The notes beneath the pieces were generated by a model. That model was not told the origin of the DNA, ran no database searches, and saw only the letters and a list, made by a program, of their open reading frames with translations. The position numbers and the translations under genes are program-made. Shown piece after piece: positions 56,301 through 64,000 of a DNA stretch of 64,000 nucleotides (position 1 is the first letter of the stretch; each line of letters begins with the position of its first letter). This DNA comes from Turnera subulata (Eukaryota > Streptophyta > Magnoliopsida > Malpighiales > Passifloraceae): positions 5,068 to 69,067 of the forward strand of contig JAKUCV010005726.1 of assembly GCA_028386065.3 (NCBI GenBank), given 5' to 3'.

Positions 56301-57034
56301 AATCAAAAACCCTTTTCTGCTCATCCTCGCGGCACACTACGGTAGATGGCGCAGTTGACAAGTGTAATGCCTCCTTGACTGCACTTATTTGTTCCACATC
56401 TGTGTACATAAGCCAAAACCGGCAATTTATTAAAAGCAACTAAAGGACATAACAAAAAAAAAAAAAGACAATTGTTGGTTACTAGTAGAGCTTGCCTCGT
56501 GGATTCCAATTAGGTTTGCCTGTAAAATCATCTGACAGTTTCTTCACTGCTGATTTGCCCAATTTTCCGGGGGTTTCTCTAAGATTCTTCTCAATGGCCT
56601 GCAAAATAATGGACAGCGAAATCAACAAGCAATTTCCCCTATATATCTACTCGCAATCCCCTCACATTATAGTGAAGAAACCGAACACTAAAACCACAGC
56701 AAAAATCACGACTTCAAACTAAATCTGCAATCAAAGAAGTCACCACATTCCTCTTTTAGAAAGAAAATATAAAAGTGAACAAAAAGGAAAAAGAAAAACT
56801 CACAATTGGAGGAGAGTTTGGGGTTGGACTTGAGTCCATGGACCGGCTAGGAGATTTCCACTTCATCGGAGTAGAAACCGGGCTCTCCCTGGCCGCGGAT
56901 GCACTAGATCGCAACTTCCTCTTTTGAGGCGTGGATTCCCAATTGGATACGGAGATGATGGAGTCGTCATTCTCCGACGTCATGGCCACGCTCTCGCCGG
57001 AGGAAGACGATCTGCGCCTAGCGATTGAAGGCAT
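53380..57034 (-). CDS. CDC6: Cell division control protein 6 (CDC6), 16 exons
   Basis: AAA+ ATPase that, with ORC and CDT1, loads MCM helicase at replication origins in the nucleus. Exons on the minus strand: 57034-56804, 56598-56496, 56399-56179, 55845-55771, 55697-55588, 55403-55297, 55193-55134, 55012-54939, 54807-54757, 54673-54624, 54448-54313, 54178-54089, 54003-53941, 53843-53748, 53607-53518, 53412-53380. They sum to 1590 nt, one frame, 529 residues, usual for plant CDC6. Walker A 'GCPGTGKS' is at 162-169, Walker B Asp-Glu at 252-253 ('IIADELDYL'), sensor-1 Asn 286, sensor-2 Arg 354 ('GDMRKAL'), then a winged-helix C-terminus ending 'GIRFFRNCLQ'. The N-terminus has several CDK-type sites (TPQK, TPMK, SPSR, TPGK). 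All introns are GT-AG except intron 2, which is GC-AG. ATG at 57034 is chosen because the upstream frame opens only with TTG. Confidence 0.93.
56400..56495 (-). other. CDC6 intron 2 with a GC donor
   Basis: The donor reads CACGAG|GCAAGC and the acceptor TACACAG|ATG. The frame across it (Pro-Arg-Asp-Val-Glu-Gln) is the conserved CDC6 sequence, so the GC-AG assignment is forced by the protein. GC donors are a small minority class and normally need strong surrounding matches, as seen here. Confidence 0.85.
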
Positions 57035-57217
57035 TGTGAGTTGAATCAAATTATTTGTGATTGGATGGATGGGAGAGCAAATGATGGTTTCTGGTGATAA
57101 AAGAAGAAGGAGAAGGCGAAGGCCGGGGATCTGATGGATTGGAGTTGGAGTAATAGATGATGGGTTGGGGTTTAAAGCAACACATTTTGAGGGAAGGGGA
57201 AAATAATATTCTCTGTG

Positions 57218-57260
57218 TTTTAGCGGGAAAATGTAACCGTAGGAAATTCCCCTCCCGCCA
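57218..57260 (-). promoter_or_regulatory. E2F-type sites in the CDC6 promoter
   Basis: Plus strand GCGGGAAAA at 57223-57231 (minus strand TTTTCCCGC) is a consensus E2F site about 190 bp upstream of the ATG. A second GC-rich match, CTCCCGCC, is at 57252-57259. E2F control of CDC6 at G1/S is established in plants and animals; action here is inferred from sequence and position. Confidence 0.75.
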
Positions 57261-57299
57261 TATCTTTTGGTGGAGGAGACTCTTCAAGTAATATGGGGG

Positions 57300-58880
57300 C
57301 AGTCAACCCCTTGAGTCCGCTCCTTCCGTTCTTGGATCACTTGTTTGCTATCGAGCCCATTTTTTTTTGGGCCGCTCTGGCACCAAACTCGAGCATCTTT
57401 CCTTTCTAAAGGAAAAAAAAAAAAACAAATATTTATTTTTATGAGATGCCCTTTGAGGGCGTAACCAATGTTTTTTACCGATTAACATTGGTTGCACAAC
57501 CAATGGCATATTGCATTCTTCTCAAATCTCAAGATTCAGGTTTCTGAGTTATGATAAAATTGGATGTATCAAAATTGTCTATTGGTACTAGATTCACCTC
57601 ACAAGAGAGAGGTGTCATTGTGAAGCCATCGGTAGGTAGTCGTTTGGGATATTCTTCTAGCATACAAAAATAAAGTACTTTGAGGGCCCAAGATTGAGAA
57701 AAAACAAAATAAAATATTAGCTGGTTGAGGATTTGTGTTTTTTACTAGACTGTCTTTCCACAAAAACAAAAAGGAAGGCTATGAAAGTTTGCTATAATTG
57801 GATGATATAACGATGGGCTAGGTGTTTCCCTGTGGACTGAATCATTCAAAATTTAGACCAAGTGTTGATTCAGGGAGTGTTTCAAAATTCCCTCCTATCG
57901 GACTGAATTTCCAGGGGCCATTAAGGTTGAATAAAAAGAAGATTGTTGGCCTTAGTGCTAAGGCGTTCAGTGTCTTGAAATTAAGTTTTTTTGGTTTGAT
58001 TCTTTTGTATATAAAAAAAATTATTATAAAATTAGTTGGTTAAAGGCGTAGCGCAATCTGTCATGATTGTATGGTTCGGTTGATATAGGCTCTACCGATC
58101 CAAAATCCTCAAATGAACAAAATCAATGTCCACAAAATTAATTCTAGTTTATAACAATCAACTCTATACGTACAAAAACAAAATGCCACAGTTTAGGCAC
58201 TTGAAACCAAGAGAGATAGCGCCAACACCTCCTTAACAATAAGAAGAAGACAACACTTAATGAAAAATTAATAACCGGTAATGAAAACATTAATAACCAA
58301 ATGGACGATTTTGTAAGCGATTACAGAAATACACTTACACTGGTATACTGGTATTGCATTGTGAGTAAATTTCGGGGGTTAGAGTTTTAATTTAGGGATT
58401 TAGGAATTTAAGGATTTGGTAGTTCGGGCACCACAGCAAGGGGATAGAGTAGAGGTAGAAAAAATGGCAGTCTCATGATAGGCGATTGGTGGCGGGATGG
58501 CGGCAGGAATCCTCTCCTTCTGTCGTTGCTTAAATTGAGACCAAGAAGTGAGGAATTGGTTTGATTTGATGCCGTTGGAAACCATTGATGACAAGGTGAT
58601 GGTGATGACGTGGCGTGGCGGAGACAGGGCGGCGATATAGCGTGGCAGAGATGGGCGACAACAGCTTTATTATTTTTGCCGAGTGCGTGAGAAAGAGTAA
58701 TGAAACAAAACCCTACTATTTGTTGCTTTCTTGAAAAAGACGGTTCGGTTCGATAACCGCATGTGTCCTATGGCTCAAACCGAAGCTTTACCGCTAATAA
58801 TTCGGTACGCTATTGTACTGAACTGAGGGTATAAGGACCCGCTCCCCCACCCTATCATACCGTACCGAATGGCTCGGTAT
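57300..58880. other. Non-coding spacer upstream of CDC6
   Basis: No supportable gene. ORFs at 57822-58043 and 58400-58594 are short and unlike known proteins. A small inverted repeat lies at 57463-57493. The stretch 58740-58890 has repeated 'cggttcggt'/'cggtac' words and may be a TE remnant. Confidence 0.6.
57463..57493. repeat. 10-bp inverted repeat (short foldback)
   Basis: AACCAATGTT (57463-57472), 11-nt loop, AACATTGGTT (57484-57493), followed by another AACCAATG at 57498. It could form a hairpin. It contains CCAAT-like words on both strands, but it is upstream of CDC6 by over 400 bp. No function can be assigned. Confidence 0.7.
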
Positions 58881-59086
58881 CGGTTTGGTGGATTACTTGG
58901 AAATCAGCTCCGGAGATGGTCAAGGCACAATCTATCTTCTGTAGAGATGTTTTGTCTTGCCTGTACAAGCTGCTAATTCTGCTTTTCCGTAAATGTCCGT
59001 CGTTATTACAATTCCAAATATGTGGCCTGTATCCTTGATTCTCATGGCTGTCTGGCCAAATATGTCTAATTGCATAAGAAAAGGAA

Positions 59087-59489
59087 ACTAGGGACTTCTT
59101 TCTTAGTTCTGGGAACTGGTAAAGGGGATGTTTTGGTATTTGAGATTTTTGCTGGTCAGTTGAAGTGGATTGTAAAGTCATTGTCAATTGTCATCCTGGG
59201 TATATTTCTTGCAAATTTGATTCTCTCGTAGTTTCTTCAGAGATGAACTATGACTTCTTTCTCTCCCATCTTTTTTGGTTATTGTAACTTATGATGTGTT
59301 TATTAACTATCAGCCTTCACCACACGTTAGATTTTGAAAATCACTCGAAATGTTTATTGATTTTTACATTAAGACAGTCTGCTAAGTGCATTTCTGTCCC
59401 TAATCTGCAGGGGTGTTAGTGCTATTTCATTCCCTACCTGTCACTCATGTATTTACACTGTTGGTGCTGATGGAATGGTTTGCTAAGTA
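59087..59489 (+). pseudogene. Fragment of a WD40-repeat protein gene (WDR43/UTP5-like), two exons and an intron
   Basis: Exon 1 (about 59087-59199) encodes 'KKRKLGTSFLVLGTGKGDV' and 'FAGQLKW'. Exon 2 (59411-59489) encodes 'GVSAISFPTCHSCIYTVGADG'. The intron is 59200-59410 (GT...CTGCAG) and the join gives His-Pro-Gly-Gly. These are typical WD40 repeat strings and resemble plant relatives of the rRNA-processing factor WDR43/UTP5. A one-base change before the donor breaks the frame, a stop (TAA) ends exon 2, and no other exons are seen. It is a gene fragment with its intron, so it came by DNA-level copying, not by reverse transcription of mRNA. Confidence 0.6.
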
Positions 59490-59760
59490 TCCCTTCTCCT
59501 ACTTGATCAGGCAACCAAACAAGGCGATCAGGTATCGCTAGTGAGAGGGGGGAATTTCCCAATTCATTAAGAATACATCGGTAGTCTTCCTTTTTCCCAA
59601 GAGTATAGTTTACGTCTCCAGGCCAATCATCAATGGGAATAGAAGCAAATAGACTGAAGAACTCAGCAAGAGAGATATTTGGGATCCTTGTGTTTTGAAA
59701 GACGCGAGGAAAACATGATTTTAGAGATCCAAGAGACCACCACAAATCTTCCCAAAAGCT
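59490..59760 (-). pseudogene. LINE ORF2 fragment (zf-RVT region)
   Basis: On the minus strand this reads 'LWWSLGSLKSCFPRVF' and 'IPDRLVWLPDQVGEG', patterns of the region between RT and RNase H in plant LINEs (compare 'DRLIWHSHPSGEF' in LINE-1). No RT or RNase H accompanies it. It directly abuts the WD40 fragment, so one inserted into, or was joined to, the other. Confidence 0.6.
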
Positions 59761-62280
59761 GATCTAACTCCCACATCCAATATGAATCTTAATTTGCTCT
59801 GTAAAGAAGGTTGAAGTCTGACTATTGGAGGATGAAGAGACTAAATGTGATTTGGGTCGACAAAGTTCATTGTGGGTAATTAAAGGAATTAATTTTTTTT
59901 TATCATTGTTGAATTGCAATGAACAACTGTTTATGAAGATTCCCTTGATAAATTTGTTTACATATGTTAATGCAGTTCACTTTTCACGATCCGGAATGTC
60001 TTCACAATAGTTGAATTAGGCGTTGGACATTGCAGCTTGATAGTCTTTTGTGGATTTCGGGATGATTGTCATGCAGTGGGGGCCAATCTTGGGACTTCAT
60101 GCTGGTTTGATGAGCATGTGCCTTGAGTAATTGGTGCATGCCAAGGAAAGAGCCTACCCCTACATAGCTTTCTCCTAATGTATTTATTAGGGTGTTGAGC
60201 TAAGCTAAGAAATTCTAATTTTCTTTACATATAATCATCAAGTGCTTAGTTTAGCTTTTTCTCCTCATCTTATCAATCATTTTTTCTAATGGTCCATTAG
60301 TTGTTGCACAAGACCATTGGTTATAGCATGTAAAGATGCAAAATTCTTTAAATATCACAGCATGTAAAAGCACAACCCTTCCCCAGTTCTATTTGGAATT
60401 CTGGTGGTGCTACTGGTCTATGAACCAGGAGACAAAGCAGATGGTTTTTCATGTATAATCACTTATTAGCGAGCTATCCTTGTTACATTTGTCTTTGTTC
60501 CAGACTACTTTAAAGCATCTTGCTCAGAAAACTATGTTTGGACCCCATCGTATTAGTGCTGCAACTTACAAGGCTTATGCAAGTACATCAGGAACTTAAT
60601 TACTTGCTACAAATGGGCTGTGGTGGATCTGGTTGGAATCATTGGTTGTGGTATCTATACTAGATGACGCCATATTGCTGTGACTATAGGCTATAGCCGT
60701 CTGACGGATGAGGGTATATGGCATACGTGAACCTCTCTGAAATCTTCTAATTGTGCTGGCCGGTTTGCACGATTGCTTTCTTCCACAACTGATGGTTTCT
60801 CTTCTGGCTGTAGATTAATTCTCCGGTAGTGGAGTGTCTTTGGGGGGACTATATATGCAGGGGTTGCTGCTTCAGCCTGTGGTGCCTATATATGCTGGTG
60901 GGTTCAGGGCTGTTGTGGATGCGCTGGTGCCTGTTGGGTTTGTTCTGATTGTTGGGGCTGTTCTGCTGGTTGTGCAGCAGCCGATTCCAAATTTTGTTCA
61001 AAGTGGGAACAACTGGTACTGGCAATCTTACTGGTTTTCCACATGGCTTTGACAAAATTTCCAGGAACTGCCCACCCAATTATAGTCAACTTCGTTTTGG
61101 ATGACCTCATATATTTTGGTTGATTACTTGCTACTAATTTGATTTAAAACAATATATGATCTTAAAGAATAAATTCTTTCTTAACAAGCATGCAACATTG
61201 TTTCTTTCCTGAAGCGAAAGAAACATGCAACCATAAAGTTAGAGAGGTCGGTTCGTACCAACCACATCAACAATATAGTGCACATCGACTATTAGCTATA
61301 CCTTCCCTTCCCCTTCCTATTTGAATTTTGCTTCCATTTATTAGCTTTTTATGACTCATCTTTCCTGTCCTAGCCGCAATTGTGAGGTAATTGCTTTTGC
61401 CTCAATCAATCTACTAATTAAAGCTGATGACTAGTAACTCTCTTGCCCAAAGGCCACTGATCCCGTAAGTCTTTTCTCTGTTTTCATATATACGACCATT
61501 ACAAGTAGATATGTACATGTATATATGTTTATAGTATCCAAAATGAAGGAGAAGTGTCTTACTTCCTGTCACATATAAATATCCAATGTCTGTCTTTTTA
61601 CTACGCATCAGCATCATGCATGTTGCCCGCTTGTTGTAACATGCATGGAATTCTCTCATGCACTGTGTGTGTTTGTATATAAATATACATAAACAAAATT
61701 AAAATAAATTAGCATCTAACAGAACAGAATTAGTTTTGAGAACAAATTAAATATCAGAGCATTCACATGAGTCTTTCTAGTTCTGAGATTCTATTCTTTT
61801 TTATCTGTCACTTGTGTAGATCATTTTATTATTTCAGCTAGCAATCATACAAAATCTGTTTGAAGTGCTTATTTACAAGAACTAACCTAATATGAAAATG
61901 TGTTGGCAACTGGCGACTATACTATATATGTTTTGATAATAAAAAATATTAGTATTAATTAATTTCCACTATATAACTAAACTGAACATAGAGAGGCGTA
62001 ATGTAGCACATGCTAAAGAAATGAATGAATTGGAGAAGAATATTGTAGGAGAAATGTATTCATATTGCTTCCTTAATTGTCCCATTGGTCTAAATTATGG
62101 CGCTAACCAAGGTGCATACCCTATTCAGAGATAAAGGTGTTGCTGGTACAAATTGATCTCAAACAACATTAATGCGAAGCCCGGTAGAGCAGGAAACACC
62201 AGGAGGCATCTACACTTACATGGCTCCTTGGCCTATATTCTCACTAGCTTGGTCAATTAGGAACGATCGCAAGGATCCCC
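59761..62280. other. Non-coding sequence
   Basis: AT-rich, no supportable gene. An ORF pair at 60834-61110 (either strand) has skewed composition (Cys/Gly or Gln/Pro depending on frame) and no family match. Other ORFs (61414-61659) are short. A 10-bp perfect palindrome, GGCTATAGCC, is at 60689-60698. Confidence 0.6.
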
Positions 62281-62719
62281 ATCTTCATCTTGTTATAATA
62301 ATTATTTTATGCCTCAAATATCTTGATAAATTATTAGACAATCAAGAATAATAATCAGCTATAGCAAGGCATACCTGAATCCATAATGAACAAACATGAA
62401 CAGTGACTTGAGAGGATTGGGAGCTTTCAAGATTTGGTTCCAACGCTTTGTGTGTTTTTTCTGTGATGGGGCAGAGAAAACTGACGCAGGAATAATCTTG
62501 GGGACCACAACCCTATATTATATCCTTTATATACTAGGTCAATTAGGATTCCCATAAAACTCTAATTACTAGTATTGGGTTTCTACAAATATTAGAGCTC
62601 ATACCAACATAGATGTTTTAGAGCCGAAAATAGATCACTTAATGGCTCCATAAAATTAGACAGTCCATAATATAATTGTCTTTAATAATATAAGCTCATA
62701 ATATTAAATAATTCCAACA
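62281..62719 (-). repeat. Copia-type 3' LTR (left limit approximate)
   Basis: On the minus strand the LTR starts TGTTGGAATTATTTAATA at 62719, right after the polypurine-like GCGCAAGTGGGAGAA (62734-62720). A TATATAAAGG box lies at about 62535-62525. The left end was not fixed; ~62281 is a guess. Confidence 0.55.
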
Positions 62720-63109
62720 TTCTCCCACTTGCGCTATATTATTCTTGAGACAATTATATTCCATAGTGTGCACAAAATGACTGTCTTTCTTGAAACATCT
62801 CCTTAAATAATCTGGTCCACCAACTATATTAGCATGAGATCAAAACGGTCTTCGTTACATTTTATGCATAACTGGACCCATCAATGGTCACCATACTAAC
62901 ATATTCAATGACATAGATCAAGTATGGATGTGTAGCATGGAAATTACATGAAATGTACATGTCTATCTCCAACTGGTCTTCAAACCTTATGAGATCAAAC
63001 CATAATAACATGTTCAGAGAATAAATAAACCAAATGTACTTTATTCTGCAGAAAATACTAAGTGCGTCTGGAAATAAGAACAACAAAATACAAACTCCCA
63101 CTGAAACTG

Positions 63110-63545
63110 TATTTCGTCAAACAATGACGAATTTAAAGCTCATATGAGTAGTATGCTCATGAAAACCTTAACTTGTAATCTTTTTAATGAGCAGATCCGC
63201 AACAATGGAGTTTGTCCCAATATGTTCTATACGCACTTATTTTCTCTGAACTCTTTATTTAACAGCAAAAATTTAATGAGTTGCTGTTATTGATGGAATA
63301 CATAATGACTTATTAATTGTCACACAAAATCCTTAGTGGCTTACCAATACCAACCATATTTTGCAGCTTAGTGACAATTCTGTAGCCATATTCCACACTC
63401 GGATGCCTCAAAACAGGCTATAAACTCAACTGTCATACTGGAAGAAGCATTGAGTGTCTGCTTTTCAAAAAAAAAAATTCTGTCAGCTAGTAAGTAAATA
63501 TAGCCCAAATATGGATCTATTACCTTATTGGCATCCAACAAAATT
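63110..63545 (-). pseudogene. Copia pol remnant (RNase H end and C-terminus)
   Basis: Minus strand encodes '[17 protein letters not shown]', '[20 protein letters not shown]' and, further on, 'EHIGTNSIVADLLIK' and 'FHEHTTHM'. These are the closing motifs of Ty1/copia RNase H. Several stops and a gap separate them. The polypurine tract and LTR lie downstream at 62734-62720, in the right order. Confidence 0.85.
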
Positions 63546-63944
63546 AGAATCAGAATCAGAATTGTCAAAAGAACAGCACCTATGCCTATACCAGAGGCAT
63601 CACACTCAATCTCAAAGGTAGAATCAAAGTTAGGCAATTTAAGAATAGGAGCAGAACATAATTTCTCTTTCAAAGTTGCAAACGCCTACACCTGTGCATT
63701 ACCCCACTTAAATCCAACTTCCTTTTTGACAATATCATTCAATGGTCCAGCAATGGTACTAAAATCTTTCACAAACCTTCTATAAAAACTAGCAAGTCCA
63801 TGAAAAGATCTTACTTCAAAGATAGTAGTAGGCGTGGGCCACTCCTTAATGGCTTTCACCTTCTCTTGGTCAACTTCTATCCCATTAGCACTAACAACAT
63901 AACCAAGAAAGACAACACGATCCATGCAGAATGTGTTAGAACAA
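63546..63944 (-). pseudogene. Ty3/gypsy RT-RNase H remnant
   Basis: Minus strand encodes '[19 protein letters not shown]', '[19 protein letters not shown]' and '[16 protein letters not shown]', the RT thumb to RNase H junction of Ty3/gypsy elements. It is a different family from the ~3-kb LTR gypsy copies. A stop separates the two ORFs (near 63686). At ~63545 it passes directly into copia sequence across an AATCAG-type simple repeat. Confidence 0.85.
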
Positions 63945-64000
63945 AAGCCCTTCGCTAGAGGGGGGTGAATAGCGATAATCGAATTAAAACGAAATAGGCA
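63945..64000. other. Unidentified sequence at the right edge
   Basis: Homology to gypsy ends at ~63944. The remaining bases include 'CTAGAGGGGGGTGAATAGCG' and look like the edge of another repeat, but too little is present to name it. Confidence 0.4.

Noticed and set aside
57035..57049. Upstream start for CDC6 at 57049
   Set aside because: The codon is TTG; ATG at 57034 in a good context gives a protein of normal length.
60834..61110. ORFs of 68-76 codons on either strand
   Set aside because: Biased composition (Gln/Pro or Cys/Gly depending on frame), no family, no clear exon context.
62862..63101. 79-codon ORF next to the copia remnant
   Set aside because: It lies between the copia C-terminus and the 3' LTR, where only untranslated sequence is expected.

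Overview
The window looks like nuclear DNA of a flowering plant, probably a eudicot. The signs are two plant-type L1 LINEs (DUF4283/zinc-knuckle ORF1, RNase H at the end of ORF2), several copies of one Ty3/gypsy chromovirus-like family with ~3 kb LTRs, a Cassandra-type miniature retroelement with 5S-rRNA-derived LTRs, a Helitron, and one intron-rich gene for the replication licensing factor CDC6. Roughly four fifths of the window is transposon. No tRNA, true rRNA gene or CRISPR array was seen.

Layout. 1-424 is the end of an LTR cut by the window edge. 1238-27322 is a plus-strand LINE (LINE-1) split by two insertions with perfect 5-bp target duplications. The first is a minus-strand gypsy copy fused to a plus-strand Cassandra (2042-11119, AGGAG). 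The second is a plus-strand gypsy copy (13715-24478, AAATT). 27331-30835 is AT-rich sequence with a local duplication; a 2.4-kb non-autonomous Helitron (27985-30430) sits inside the second duplicate. About 30836-52590 is a minus-strand LINE (LINE-2) split by three insertions: an 8.1-kb LTR element without gag-pol that carries its own ORFs (33763-41859), a solo gypsy LTR (41860-44816, GTTAC), and an internally deleted gypsy copy (46303-50983, CCTCA). CDC6 occupies 53380-57034 on the minus strand. The remainder (57300-64000) is mostly non-coding, with a WD40-gene fragment beside a LINE fragment, and a gypsy/copia mosaic at the right edge.

How the parts relate. The two LINEs are the oldest layer and act as landing sites; every LTR insertion in them is younger. 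All gag-pol and LINE reading frames are broken, so nothing here looks autonomous. CDC6 is the only cellular gene that reads as intact: sixteen exons join to one 529-codon frame with all AAA+ motifs, and an E2F-type site lies about 190 bp upstream of its ATG.

Most unusual points: (1) the gag-pol-less LTR element has two ORFs antisense to the element, each behind its own TATA box, one ending in a partial LINE-type endonuclease domain; (2) the gypsy/Cassandra chimera shares one target duplication; (3) both LINEs have an ATGA stop/start overlap between ORF1 and ORF2; (4) the LTRs carry arrays of short perfect dyads.
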